A stretch of 64,000 bases of DNA. Origin: Trichostrongylus colubriformis (taxonomy: Eukaryota; Nematoda; Chromadorea; Rhabditida; Trichostrongylidae). A program made the position numbers and the translations under genes. Shown piece after piece: positions 45,120-57,889 of this stretch. The DNA is taken from the NCBI GenBank assembly GCA_963978905.1, contig OZ022257.1, forward strand, positions 52,284,873-52,348,872. The letters are read 5' to 3'. The stretch's first letter is position 1. Each line of letters starts with the position of its first letter. The notes under the pieces were generated by a model. That model searched no databases, had not been told where the DNA came from, and saw only the letters and a program-made list of their open reading frames with translations.

Positions 45120-46150
45120 TGGTGACCCGATTGATTTAGCTAAAATTATCCCATTTGAGAAACGAGGTAGAAGGTGGAGCAGCATCGAGGGAGGGAAAGA
45201 CAGCATCAGAAATCGGCTATGTTTCTTAAAGGCAGTGGTGAAAAGGATAATTTGGGCCGAACATGGAAAGATCATCAGAAATGAGGGTCGATGTGCTTAA
45301 TATACGAAAATAAAACGGCATCAAACGGTCAGAAAGGACCCGGCAAATATGAGCCCCTCCCCCGTCGTCAATTCTCAATAGAAGCGGATTTGGCTGGAAA
45401 AAAAAATAGGCAACCAGGATAAGACAAGTGACAGCTGTTGAGGAACGGCTGTTTTAAACCTCAGGGCACCCTATCTCATCGGAAGTTTCGCCACATATAG
45501 TTTTCTTAGCCACATAGCTTTCAATTGCGTGACCTAGTTTAGGAGTTCTCATTATCCGCATGATCACCATCACTATCTTCGAGAAAAGTGTGTAGTTCAA
45601 GAATATACTCAGAGTTTTAATGTTGCAAAATCAAAAAAAAAAACTGTTCTGTTCTGAGAAGGAGCTAGTAGGGGAGGGAGGAGCTTTCGCTATTAAAGAC
45701 ACCTGATGGAAATGTTTGCATTTCGAACAACATACCCATTAATTGCCCAGTACTAAGTCAACGGAAAGCAGACTCCGATAAGACGTCATTACCACTGATG
45801 GAAGAAGCTGTAAAAATGTGAAGTAAACTCGGCTTCGTGGGTAGGGTTAGAAATCGTGCATCTGTCCTGTATTCTCACGAAAAGTTATAAGAGTGCAGGG
45901 GATGATCGTTACATAAAATTATAAATAATATTTTCCGTCTGCTAAATGCTCTAAGAATTGAAAACACATTGTCATGCTTCAAGGATTGAAAACACAGATT
46001 ATGATTCAAAAGATGCCAGCTCGACGCCGCAAATCCCCTACGCGAAAACTCGCTCACATTTGCTCACATTTGCAAATTTAATTGGGAAATCCTGTTGGGT
46101 TTTTTTTAAGATTTCGAGATAGTTTTTGAAATTTAGACAGCTTGAGAGCT
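45120..46150. other. Stretch with no supported gene
   Basis: A 62-codon open frame (45112-45300) overlaps the receptor stop and continues into a TTAAAGGCAG-containing segment; I treat it as untranslated or repeat DNA. Short tandem echo ATTGAAAACACA near 45955-45995. Confidence 0.4.
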
Positions 46151-46154
46151 GATT

Positions 46155-46440
46155 TTGCCACAACACGCGATACAAAAATTGTTAATGGATGCTGAGTCAT
46201 GGGCAAGAGGGAAGGTTAGGACGTTTTTTGAACCATCACTCCATCCTTTCCTTAACCATGTGCTAATCCACTGCACTACCGACACCCTTTTCTACCTAAC
46301 CCAGGTTCTCAATGACCAGTTTCTCATCGCTTATTAGCACTTACACGTATAGGGTGTTGAGCCGCTTGGCCAATATCGGCATCGAACTATGGAGCTCAAA
46401 GCTTTGGTACATATCATTTTTTTAAACTTTTGATAGCTGC
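46155..46440 (-). repeat. tRNA-derived repeat, degraded reverse copy
   Basis: GATGCTGAGTCATGGGCAAG, CCATCCTTTCC, ATGTGCTAATCCACTGCACT, ACCGACACCC and the flank GTGTTGAGCCGCTTGGCCAA match the other copies in order, but the B box is broken (TTGAACCATCACTCC). TTTTGATAGCTGCT closes it near 46427-46440. Confidence 0.7.
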
Positions 46441-46600
46441 TATTTTTTCACTGTAGCCGTGTGATGGAGTTGCGAGAATCCTATTCTTCTTTTCTGCCAA
46501 GTAGGAAAATCAGAAAGAATAATCGCCAAAGGCACCATGAAAAGAATGAATAATCGTAGAAGTCGGCGCATCAATCTAACAATGAGGCTGTACCAGTAAC

Positions 46601-49248
46601 AATGAATGAATGAATGAATGAATGAATGAATGAATGAATGAATGAATGAATGAATGAATGAATGAATGTATGAATGAATGAATGAATGAATGAATGAATG
46701 AATGAATGAATGAATGAATGTATGAATGAATGTATGAATGAATGAATGAATGTATGAATGAATGAATGAATGAATGAATGAATGAATGAATGAATGAATG
46801 AATGAATGAATGTATGAATGAATGTATGAATGAATGAATGAATGTATGAATGAATGAATGAATGAATGAATGAATGAATGAATGAATGAATGAATGTATG
46901 AATGAATGAATGAATGAATGAATGAATGAATGAATGAATGTATGAATGAATGAATGAATGAATGAATGAATGAATGAATGAATGAATGAATGAATGAATG
47001 TATGAATGAATGAATGAATGAATGAATGAATGAATGAATGAATGAATGAATGAATGTATGAATGAATGAATGAATGAATGAATGAATGAATGAATGAATG
47101 AATGAATGAATGTATGAATGAATGAATGAATGAATGAATGAATGAATGAATGTATGAATGAATGAATGAATGAATGAATGAATGTATGAATGAATGAATG
47201 AATGAATGTATGAATGAATGAATGAATGAATGAATGAATGAATGAATGAATGAATGTATGAATGAATGAATGAATGAATGAATGAATGAATGTATGAATG
47301 AATGAATGAATGAATGAATGAATGAATGAATGAATGAATGAATGAATGAATGAATGAATGAATGAATGAATGAATGAATGAATGAATGAATGAATGAATG
47401 AATGAATGAATGAATGAATGAATGAATGAATGAATGAATGAATGAATGAATGAATGAATGAATGAATGAATGAATGAATGAATGAATGAATGAATGAATG
47501 AATGAATGAATGAATGAATGAATGAATGAATGAATGAATGAATGAATGAATGAATGAATGAATGAATGAATGAATGAATGAATGAATGAATGAATGAATG
47601 AATGAATGAATGAATGAATGAATGAATGAATGAATGAATGAATGAATGAATGAATGAATGAATGAATGAATGAATGAATGAATGAATGAATGAATGAATG
47701 AATGAATGAATGAATGAATGAATGAATGAATGAATGAATGAATGAATGAATGAATGAATGAATGAATGAATGAATGAATGAATGAATGAATGAATGAATG
47801 AATGAATGAATGAATGAATGAATGAATGAATGAATGAATGAATGAATGAATGAATGAATGAATGAATGAATGAATGAATGAATGAATGAATGAATGAATG
47901 AATGAATGAATGAATGAATGAATGAATGAATGAATGAATGAATGAATGAATGAATGAATGAATGAATGAATGAATGAATGAATGAATGAATGAATGAATG
48001 AATGAATGAATGAATGAATGAATGAATGAATGAATGAATGAATGAATGAATGAATGAATGAATGAATGAATGAATGAATGAATGAATGAATGAATGAATG
48101 AATGAATGAATGAATGAATGAATGAATGAATGAATGAATGAATGAATGAATGAATGAATGAATGAATGAATGAATGAATGAATGAATGAATGAATGAATG
48201 AATGAATGAATGAATGAATGAATGAATGAATGAATGAATGAATGAATGAATGAATGAATGAATGAATGAATGAATGAATGAATGAATGAATGAATGAATG
48301 AATGAATGAATGAATGAATGAATGAATGAATGAATGAATGAATGAATGAATGAATGAATGAATGAATGAATGAATGAATGAATGAATGAATGAATGAATG
48401 AATGAATGAATGAATGAATGAATGAATGAATGAATGAATGAATGAATGAATGAATGAATGAATGAATGAATGAATGAATGAATGAATGAATGAATGAATG
48501 AATGAATGAATGAATGAATGAATGAATGAATGAATGAATGAATGAATGAATGAATGAATGAATGAATGAATGAATGAATGAATGAATGAATGAATGAATG
48601 AATGAATGAATGAATGAATGAATGAATGAATGAATGAATGAATGAATGAATGAATGAATGAATGAATGAATGAATGAATGAATGAATGAATGAATGAATG
48701 AATGAATGAATGAATGAATGAATGAATGAATGAATGAATGAATGAATGAATGAATGAATGAATGAATGAATGAATGAATGAATGAATGAATGAATGAATG
48801 AATGAATGAATGAATGAATGAATGAATGAATGAATGAATGAATGAATGAATGAATGAATGAATGAATGAATGAATGAATGAATGAATGTATGAATGAATG
48901 TATGAATGAATGTATGAATGAATGTATGAATGAATGAATGAATGTATGAATGAATGTATGAATGAATGAATGAATGAATGTATGAATGAATGTATGAATG
49001 AATGTATGAATGAATGTATGAATGAATGTATGAATGAATGTATGAATGAATGTATGAATGAATGTATGAATGAATGTATGAATGAATGTATGAATGAATG
49101 TATGAATGAATGTATGAATGAATGTATGAATGAATGTATGAATGAATGTATGAATGAATGTATGAATGAATGTATGAATGAATGAATGAATGAATGAATG
49201 AATGAGTGAATGAATGAATGAATGAGTGAATGAATGAATGAATGAATG
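46601..49248. repeat. AATG tetranucleotide array of about 2.65 kb
   Basis: Continuous (AATG)n. Scattered TATG variants occur in the left 0.7 kb (to about 47293) and the right 0.3 kb, while about 47296-48886 is pure. At about 48970-49182 the variant falls every third unit, giving a regular 12-bp unit (ATGAATGAATGT). AGTG variants occur near 49205 and 49225. The 902- and 916-codon minus frames (HSFI repeats) and the plus MNEC frame are artefacts: the minus strand of this repeat cannot form a stop codon. Confidence 0.98.
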
Positions 49249-49259
49249 GCAATGTAATA

Positions 49260-50725
49260 ATGACAATGACAGGGAGCAATGAGGCTTGTTTTCCATGAAA
49301 AGCGACGCCGCTTCGGCTATCCTCACATGGAGCTTGCTAAGAAAGAATAACAGTCCCTCGAAAGCTTTGATTCTGGTCTAAAATAGCTTCCAGGTTCGAA
49401 AAAGTAGTTCCCATGCTTTAAAATAGCTACCCGCTTGAGCTGTTCGTAGTCGAACAGCAAATATGAAGCACAACGAATGGGGCGCCTCGTTGGGTATAAT
49501 TATTTGAATAAATAAAAACACGCCTGAAAATGCAACAACGAAATCATTAAAGAAAATCTATAAAAGCTTAGTGTTAGGATTCGAAAACTGTCTATTGGCG
49601 TTTGATTTTAGCTGGTTTCTAAACCTTTTCAGGAGATGGCGCAGCAGTGTTTTTAGTATCTGTTAAGGAACGTGCAATATCTTAATATATTTTCACTTTT
49701 TTCGTAATATACTGAAGTGAATTAGCGGCTTCCGGCTATCGAATCAGAATGCTACGCAAGGAATTCGATATAAACCGTATAAATTCGCGATTTCGTCTTA
49801 TCTTCGTGAACATGCACGAGGTAAGAAACCTCAAATGAGCTTCAAATCACCGTTAATATGCTAGATGCACTTTTTAAACCTTTTTGGAGAAATTTTTTAG
49901 CAATTTTTTATGAGTTCCTTCATATAGGCAGTGGGCACGATGCTTTGCTAGGTAATTTGCTAGGTAATTTGTAGAAGAGAAGATTTGTAGAAGTTTGCAA
50001 CTGCGATCGGGATAGAAACAGGAAGCTGAGAGGTATTTTTATAGCGCAAAGAACTCTAGGGGACATTTAGTCCTTAAAGAGTAAATGGGCGCATCTTCGC
50101 CAGGGTACACCACGAGTGGAAGAATCCTCGCCAGGGAGGTCGTATTTGACTAACGGGAATGGGAAGGTCGTAATGGTAGAGGTCAGCAATGGTTCCAGGA
50201 GAGATGATAAGCAGAATCTGCCGTCAGCTGACCCGGTTATGTAAGAATATATGATTAAATATGAGTGATCACCATAAAAATTACAGTAACAAAATACATA
50301 AAAATGAAATGCATTTGACTGATAATGTAGAGGTTATGTAGATGTTAAAAGGGGGTCATAGGGTCACTGTCGAGGGGGGGTCGTACCAAAGCGGTCATTT
50401 TCCTTGACACCTGAATGTGCCTTGATCCACGCCTACATGCTTTGGAAAGACCGAGCATTTCGTTCATTGCCCGCCCAGAATGGACGAGATGGTCGGTGCA
50501 CGTGGAATATGGAACGTGACGTTGTGCATTGTACTCTTATGGATCCGATGTAGCGCGGGAATTATTGGGAATAATTACCGCTTACGTGCTGCCCGAAATA
50601 CATAGGTTGAGATGGCATTCCAATCGGAGCTGGTTTTTCTTTACCTCCATGGAATCATTCTCCTTGATCTCGATTCTCGTGGAACCCATCAAAGGCGAGA
50701 GGAGAAGAAGGAAGAGAAGTTGGAG
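49260..50725. other. Stretch with no supported gene
   Basis: Short open frames only. GCTAGGTAATTT is tandemly doubled near 49950-49970. No element recognised. Confidence 0.4.
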
Positions 50726-50730
50726 AGGAG

Positions 50731-51038
50731 GTGAGTGTCGATTGCTCAAATTTTCGCTTCGCGACGTTGCACTAGCGGCGCCGTCAGTACGAGTCGTTAG
50801 GAATTTGGCTCATGACGCGATGGGCTGGTACCGTAAGGGATCTTTGAAGAATGCTTGTTGAAGGCCTTGAGGGTTAGCCTGTTGTGGTTGTTTCCACATC
50901 GTTTTCAAATCGCGGATGTGTATTTCACAAGTTGTTGAAGTTTCATGATTCTCTTCGACGTCAAGCCATAATCAATCGCGAGAAAAAGTCGCACTCGCCG
51001 CGGGCGGCAGCGCAAAAATTCAATCAATCGACACTCAC
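50731..51038. repeat. Imperfect inverted repeat around GTGAGTGTCGATTG
   Basis: GTGAGTGTCGATTG (50731) followed by TCAAATTTTCGC is mirrored by GCGCAAAAATT and CAATCGACACTCAC (51011-51038). The outer sides do not pair. The right arm coincides with the donor side of the exon at 51039-51167. Confidence 0.5.
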
Positions 51039-51167
51039 CCACAGAGAAACTTTCGAAATTTTCGAAAGAAGTGGAAATCATCGGGCTCACTGCCTTGGAA
51101 AACTCATGAAATCTTAGGTCCTTGATTAGAACTCGTGTAGGTTCGTCCCATTCAGACATTTGAATTG
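51039..51167 (-). CDS. Candidate exon, unidentified protein
   Basis: On minus, acceptor tgttgcag before 51167 and donor GTGAGT after 51039 enclose 129 nt with a single open frame (2 + 42 codons + 1). The peptide includes MSEWDEPTRVLIKDLRFHEF and SFENFESFSV, plausible as globular protein. An ATG at 51186 is in the same frame, so it could instead be a first exon. No family recognised. Confidence 0.4.
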
Positions 51168-51462
51168 CTGCAACATCAGCAGTCATTTATGTGATGGAGA
51201 TCAGCCTTCAACAAAGGATATCTCGAAGCCATGAGGGATGGATTGCTCAGCGATCACCGCGCTAACTTGCTTATCATTGCTATCAATAGTATTGCGATTA
51301 TGATTATTATTATTGCTTGAGGCGGCGGAAAATTGGCCTCAGCACATCTGTGATTCAGTGGCTGATATCGTGGAAAAGATTTTTCATTTTTCATTGCCTC
51401 GGCATCCAATCGCTTCAAATTAATAAAACTGTCTGCCAGTGTTCAGACGTCCGAATCTTTTT

Positions 51463-51751
51463 TTAAAAAGATTTCCATATTTCTTCGACCTTTCCGGAGT
51501 CAACGCCTGCGATGCCATTTTGTAAAGTAAGTGACTCTAGAATGAGCTCATGCGAAGCTGATAGCAACAGAACTTCACTGGTTAATGCAAATTCAAACCG
51601 TGCTTTGAACTTAATTCCATAAGTATTACAAACAATTTGTCGGAGGCTTAGGTAGCACCACTCCCGCATGCAGATATGTGGATCAGTGATCAATGAACTT
51701 GGAGCCAAGCGGACCTCCTCGGTGCCTAACACATTTGGAAGGGCGAAACCA
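51463..51751 (-). CDS. Candidate terminal exon, unidentified protein
   Basis: On minus, acceptor tgatgtgtag precedes 51751; one base plus 95 codons stay open to TAA at 51463. The peptide is protein-like throughout (RLAPSSLITDPHICMREWCY, LRQIVCNTYGIKFKARFEF, LLLSASHELILESLTL) and ends KVEEIWKSF. The mix of hydrophobic and charged residues suggests helices without a membrane segment. An earlier donor (AAAG then GTCGAA, near 51483) would instead link it to further exons. Not recognised. Confidence 0.4.
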
Positions 51752-51769
51752 CTACACATCAAGTAAATT

Positions 51770-52990
51770 GGCTAACTCTTAACTATTCGAACTGGAATGT
51801 CACTACGATTATGAGTAGGAGACGAGTACGTGGCGTATCCCAAAAACGGATTGATCAAATAAAATAAAGGCTCTGTTGTTCAGTGCGAGCTCTGCGAAGA
51901 ATTGCGCAAACAACAAATAAAAGAGAATTATCGACGTAGCAATAATTTCAGTATTTCATCCAGATGACTACACAGATAATTTTAGAGCCCGTTGAAGGTG
52001 GTGAAGCCCTCCTAAAAGCAGACGAACGAAGTTCAAGGCGACTCAATTCGGAGAAACGAAAGCCACAGGACCAAACTGCCCGTCAGAATCGTCGCGACAC
52101 CTTCTGAAGACCAATCACGATTGAATATTGTTTGAGGTTCTGTTTGGGTAGTTCTCGTCATCCTGCTTACTAAAGATGCTTAACTTAATCGCCATACATG
52201 GAGGCATTTTGAAAAAAAAAATCATACTTTACCAGCAGTCCATAATCGGGGATATGGCTTCAAGCGGGTCAGTGGTTTTCCAAACATGTACGTAAGGTTG
52301 GCTAAATTTGAAGGAACATCTGGAAAAGTAGTGGGGCTGCCTTTCAGACTTGGCTATATCCAATTTCTCGCATTATTGCCATTATAATGGTGAGGTAGAA
52401 CCACCAGTTTGGCGGGTACTGATTGATTTATATAAGTTCTAATCGCTAGAGACTCGACCGCACGCGTCGCTTGTTTAGTTCTGCATTCAATGGCCGGGGA
52501 TAAAGGGTTTCGAAGTCTTTCACATTTCTTCTGAGATGTGGCTCCTTCATGTAGATCCACTCAAGACGTATAGTCCAGCAGCAAGCAGGATGCCCAGTGA
52601 CCGGGCGACACATGTTCGGCAGGATTCCCTAAATGCGAGTTGATTGCCAAAGTTAATGATCCGGATCGAAGCATTTCCACACGATACTTACCTGACTAAT
52701 TACCAGATATACTTAGTCATGACATGTACGTGACTTCTAGAATCTTCTTACATTCAAATCGAGTGTTTTTGCTGATATGGCTGTGGTTTTCGTTAAATGT
52801 TGCCATTACTTGTGCATTATTACATTCAATAATTCCGATGATACCTTGCAGTGAGCTTTCGTTGGCATTTTTATAGAGATTTTTTTATGGAGATTTTTTC
52901 ATGGAGATTATAAAATAAGATTTGGCAGAAAAGTGATAGCACTGATTTTTTTCGAGTGATCGGGCAGAGCGTACCTCCACCGCCTTTCTT
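51770..52990. other. Stretch with no firm gene
   Basis: A 68-codon open frame on minus (52560-52354) may be an exon of the same minus-strand gene, but its borders are unclear. GTGGCGTATCCCAAAAACGG near 51830 echoes 41500-41530. Confidence 0.35.
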
Positions 52991-52993
52991 AGC

Positions 52994-53543
52994 TTAAAGA
53001 CAGCATTAGGGGTAATGCGGTAATGGAGAAATCCCTACAAGAAGTCACTCACACGGTAGTTCTGGGTCTAAGAAGGCTATCTGTGGCGAAATCCCGGTGG
53101 AAAAGCGCCCCTCCAAGCTGTAGAAACCCTGCAAAACGCCGCAACCGTCCAGCTGTTCCGCCTCTTGGACACAGCGGTCCCACCTCCCGACTCATTGACT
53201 GGGGTGGGAGCGGCCAAGGAGATGCGGCAGGACCGAAGGTTTTGCAGCGCGCTTTCGCAGTTTTAGCTCGAAGCTCACTCTAAAAAATAGATGTTGTCGT
53301 ATTTTCAAACATTCCCTTGTGTTTACTTGGCAACATGCCAATGGAAAACTAGATCTGACTATCCGCTTCTTGACGGGGAGGTCGTCCGAGTCGAGAATCA
53401 ACGGTGGGAAGGGGGTCCTATTTCTCGGGTTTTTGGCCATCTCCATCCGTTTTTTCTCCACTACCCTGTTACTAGGCATCTCGACTTTCATATGCACTAT
53501 TTCTTTTACTTTTCGTCCGACTTTCCCCTAATGCTGCCTTTAA
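52994..53543 (+). mobile_element. TTAA-flanked MITE, copy 2 (most complete)
   Basis: 550 bp from TTAAAGACAGCATTAGGGG to CCCCTAATGCTGCCTTTAA. Collinear with 21702-22261. It contains the single ATTGACTGG site that is duplicated around the insertion in copy 3. The open frames at 53023-53638 lie within it and are not genes. Confidence 0.9.
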
Positions 53544-53775
53544 GATATCAAGTCATTCCTGACTTTCTCAAGAGGAACAAAATCTGTCCAGAAAACGATC
53601 AGAACCAAAAAGTCCGTGAAGTGAGGACCAGACCGTAACTATACCCACGTTTTCTCTTATTTGATCTTAAAGAGGTTTAGATGAAGGAAGAAGGATGAGT
53701 TGAATAACTTGTGAAGAGATTCAGCTGTCAGAATAGTTCCTTGAATCTTCTTCAACGTGACGGGCAGGGGATATA

Positions 53776-54663
53776 TCAGGTTGATTCATAATAAATCGGG
53801 CAAATTGACAAATTTTAATCATTGTCGTGCAACTTTTTAACGACAACTGGGATTCACTTGAAATATGGTCCATCATTATCGATGACCTTCTGCCACGGGT
53901 TAGACAAATCATGGATGCCCTTGCTCCAGAAGGCCGGAGGCTGGAGCTCGAAGGAGTTGCCGAGTGCCGTCTTGACGTCGTCGCGAGTTTTGAAGTCTTG
54001 GCCGTCCAGGTGGCGTTGGCTGTGGGAGAAAAGGTGGAAATCTGAAGGGGCCAGGTCTGGAGAGTACGGTGGGTGTGGAAGCACGGTCCAACTTTACGAC
54101 AGCAGCTCGGCCTTGGTCGATCTTGCAAAGTGCGGTCTCGCGTTGTCGTGCTGGAAGTAGACATATGACCGCCGCCGTAGTGAACTTTGGACATTTGTCT
54201 TCAATTCTCGTAATTGACGAACGTAGACGTCGGCGGATACTGTTGTACCTTCATCGAGCAACTCCCAACACTCTACGCCGTGTACGCTCCATCAACCGCG
54301 GTTTTCGTCTTCGATGGAATAGTCGCCTGACGCGAACTTCAAATGCCACAAGTACACTGTACTTCTGGCGGGGGCATGCTCCTTGTAAACTTCTTTCAGA
54401 GGTCTGCCGATATCCGCGGGTTCCTGGCCAGATAGCGATATAAATAGTATGACGTTGCGGATGTGGTCTCTGGACGGCTTGAAATCGTGTGGCATGGTGG
54501 CGGAATGAAACTACTTCAGAGTGAATGTTTTGCGGTACTTCGAAGAGCTTTTCATACTCATTCCAACGGTACCTCGCGCGTCCATTTTCGTTAACTCGTT
54601 GCTGAGTTATGATCTCTAGAAATCATCACTACCATTTGTCTGATTTATTATGAATCAACCTAA
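53776..54663 (-). pseudogene. Internally deleted mariner transposon, copy 1
   Basis: Inverted ends starting TYAGGTTGATTCATAATAAA flank 888 bp, each beside TA (53774-53775, 54664-54665). On minus: MPHDFKPSRDHIRNVI (from about 54495), FASGDYSIEDENRG (the helix-turn-helix end, near 54300), a jump to the middle of the catalytic domain (VYFQHDN), then HPPYSPDLAPSDFHLF (near 54075-54030) and a C-terminus ending GPYFK with a stop near 53854. The first catalytic Asp region is missing and frames are broken, so it is inactive. Same deletion as the copy at 62963-63866. Confidence 0.88.
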
Positions 54664-54669
54664 TATTTG

Positions 54670-56745
54670 TTCTTTCTCTGGCCGTACGACTTGACTTATT
54701 GTTAGCCCCGCGGTCAAGCGTCTAGTTGAGGAAAATTTTCAAAAAATACGACCCCGCCACAAAAGGGGGTCTCAGTACGACCCCCTCCTACTTCTCTAAT
54801 TGTCTGCTGGCTCCAAAATCCTACCACAGGTCAGCTCAAAAATAAGAAACTATCTACTCGTCTGTCCAAAATTCCGCCTGTCCAAAAACTACTCGTCCAA
54901 AATTATTGGTGGAAGAGGGAAGGCGGTTCGCGATCACACATGCATCGAAAACCTTCCCTAGCGGGGCAGTAACGAAGACAAAAACACAACTCGAGTCATT
55001 AGATCAAGGATTGAGTGCGGCTGCGACGCGGCGATCACGGTGCAGTGCGATATCTTCTCCATACTGAATTTGGACACCTTCTCCATACTGAATTTGGACA
55101 CCTTTGAATTCTTCAGACTTTACCTAGAGCCCATCTTTCGAACAGCTGTGGACTGTTTTCCTAGCAACTCCCATAAACCTATCTATTAGCCGCTTGCTTT
55201 CCCTAATGGTTGCTTAGTTCTCGATATGGGTTTCCAGTTGAGGATTAGTTGAGGAAAATCCCGATGTGTTTTATTCACATGGCCATAACTCCCTTCAAAC
55301 TCAACCGTATGAGTGCGGTTTCACGCACTGAGGTCTACGAAGTTGCCACTTCCGAATGACTTCCTGAGCTTTGCCATATCTTCAAAACGAAAGAAGAAAC
55401 CTTTTGGAAAGCTAGTTGAGGAAAACTTTTTTTCGTCGAGCTTGCGAGATCTTCCCACGATTCTTCCGAAAAATCGATTCATTGTTACTAGTATGCATTC
55501 TTCGCCCTCAGTTGTCTAGTGGGAGGGCGAGAAGCGTCGGTAAACTTCTCTGTGGGATGCGCACGCATGAGGATTTCATCCACATTCTCAATCAATACAA
55601 ACGTATTTCCGGTCCGCATGGTGGCCGCTAGCACTAGATTACGTAATTGCGATCGTTGTAATATATGAAATGACAGCTAATTTTTCTTTTTCATCCCATA
55701 GTTTCTGGAGTATTCATCCACGGTGATACCCGTGGATAGATGCCGCTTCCCGCGGCTAATCGGTAAATTTCGGAGGTGTCTCTATACGTGAATTCGGTGC
55801 CGCGTACCAATAAAAGGGTCATTGGCATTGGTTGGCTTCGTTGTGGATCGCGCCATGCATGAGGTTTCCATGATGATTATGTTGAACTAGTTTCGGGTCC
55901 GAACCTAATCGCTAATCAGTTCTATCATTTCTCCCCTTACACTTGAAGGCACAGTTCACGATAATATGAGTACCTTGGTTCCATCAACGAGCTGATAGCC
56001 CCATCCACAAGGGCAAAGCGTGTGCCGTCATCACGGCGCGAGGGTGGGTGCTTAACGCGTAAGGGACATGTGAATAAGATGGCGGCCACCTCCTCAAGTT
56101 GGCCCACACCCCATCTTCGATTCAAGCAGCTGGTAAGCGGTGGCTTCCACGTGTAATGAGAGGCATGATATCGACTGCGATAAGAAATGATAGGAGATAC
56201 TCCCATTGTAAAAACAACCTTTTCGGATATTATCACGTGAAAACTTGTCCAAATATTACATGCTTTTAAGCTGCAAACTCGTCGAATCCAGAGGTCAGAA
56301 ACACTTCGTTTCCAAGGTTTTCGGAAAGTTTCGCCGTTTCTTTTTCACACTTGTGTTCTTTAGCACTCCCAGAGTCTTTATGAAGCGCAACGAGGCATGA
56401 AAATTATCGTGAATTGTGCCTTTAAGACCTCAGCCTGAGAAATTCTGTTGATCACTGCCTACCTTAACGATTACGACTCCCTCCTGGCGGACCAAATACG
56501 ACCCCCACCCTGTTGAGGATTCCTCAACGGAGCCTTGACCCTGCTTTGCCCTTCGCAACACATGGATCACATGAAATTGTCGAGTTCTGAGTTTTAAAGC
56601 TGTTAGGGAACATTTCCGAATATAAAGAACAACATATATATCTGTCATTGTTCTAGAAAAATTGCGTGCTTTAGCAGTTGAGCAGCCTCACCGGCAATAG
56701 GAGAAAAGTCCTAGTCGGATTCTCATCTGTAGCAGTTGTCCTGTT
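54670..56745. other. Stretch with no supported gene
   Basis: TTCTCCATACTGAATTTGGA is tandemly doubled (24-bp unit) at about 55054-55101. AGTTGAGGAAAA recurs at about 54724, 55251 and 55411. 55937-56236 is open on minus for 99 codons without homology or splice support. Confidence 0.4.
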
Positions 56746-56749
56746 ATTC

Positions 56750-57490
56750 TCCAATCATTTCGAAAAAAATTGTGACATGGACTGAATGTTATGAGAAAGT
56801 ACCCATAAATGGCATGTGTCAGAGCAAAAGCTCAAGTGATGGAACTGTTCGGTTCGATCAAGAGGTGTGCTTTCCGTTCTCCGTAACAGCTTTCTGCACA
56901 AGCAGAAAAGGGAGCTTATTCTGAGTGAACAAGGTGTGCCACCTCTACTGGGCAAAATCCGAAACTTCGTCGCACACGTTCACAACCTTGCTAAGGTCCG
57001 TTCACTCCTGGTACCTAAGGAGATCCATAATGGGTGGTGTTCATTCCGTCTTTTCCGGGTACCCAGCGCCTTTCGTTTCCAAGAACCAGAACGTGCGGGC
57101 ACTGTAACCCCTCCGGAGGCAGATTTGAGGCATGGAAAATGATAATTCGGATCATAGCAGCGTTGTCCGAGCAGCAGAGCTCTCTGACTTCCATGAACCG
57201 GAAGGCCAATTCTTGGGAAACTTCCCGCAAAAGACCTACCACGGAACCTGGCTCCACTGCTTTAAGCGGACCTTGATAGTGAAGGTGCTCTGAAGCCTGA
57301 CTGCGCCGACTGAAGGCTCCGTATTTTGATGAAGGTAAAAGCAGTGAGTGTCAGCTTGCCCCTGCTCTTAGAGGAGCATTTCGAGAATAATTTGCTCCAA
57401 TACTTTCATCTCTTTCCTTTCCCTATGTTTTGTGCACTTGGTGGATGTGGGCTCTGAGCAAAATTATTTTTTTTTTTGGCACGCTCCATA
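56750..57490. mobile_element. Degraded copy of the CAGGGGGTGCC element
   Basis: Collinear with 9322-10067: TCTGCACAAGCAGAAA, GGGCAAAATCCGAAACTTC, CACAACCTTGCT, CCCCTCCGGAGGCAGATTTG, AAGACCTACCACGGA and the T-run before GGCAC. The right end is mutated (GGCACGCTCCA), and the left terminus is barely recognisable. The open frames at 56867-57276 are inside it. Confidence 0.75.
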
Positions 57491-57779
57491 GAATGATAGG
57501 ATAGCTAAGTTGGTGAGAACGTACACGCAAACAGAAATCTGACAAGGGCTCCATTGGTTACAGCGAAATCACTAGCAGAATGGATTCCGAGAGATTACAT
57601 AATCGATTAGTTGAACTGTTGTCAAGTTTAATGGTTTTATCGTAAAAGCTCAAAGACTTCCTGTTGAAAAAACTGTGAAAACTGTTGAAAAATGTTCTGT
57701 TGAAAAAATAAATTGTCAAATATTCCATGTACTCTCTTTTAATATTGGTATAGATGGACCCAATGGATATCTTTACTGG

Positions 57780-57870
57780 AGCCGATCCAAGATTCGCGAT
57801 ATTATTGTATAAGAGGCTAACGTTCTGACGTATCCGCCTTCTTCGAGGCTTGAAAAAAGACCTTGATACT
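57780..57870 (-). repeat. Penelope-like terminal remnant
   Basis: Read on minus, GAAGGCGGATACGTCAGAAC then GTTAGCCTCTTATAC resembles the terminal region at 59245-59290 (GAGGCGAACCCGCCGAAACG, TTAGCC). Oppositely oriented terminal pieces are common beside Penelope-like elements (family knowledge). Confidence 0.45.
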
Positions 57871-57889
57871 TAATCCACTCTAAGACTTC

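Noticed and set aside
46601..49248. CRISPR array or centromeric satellite
   Set aside because: A 4-bp unit with no spacers is a simple microsatellite; nothing supports CRISPR in this eukaryotic DNA.
46571..49326. Two very long open frames of about 900 codons on the minus strand (HSFI repeats)
   Set aside because: They are translations of the AATG tetranucleotide array; the repeat cannot contain a stop on that strand, and there is no other coding evidence.
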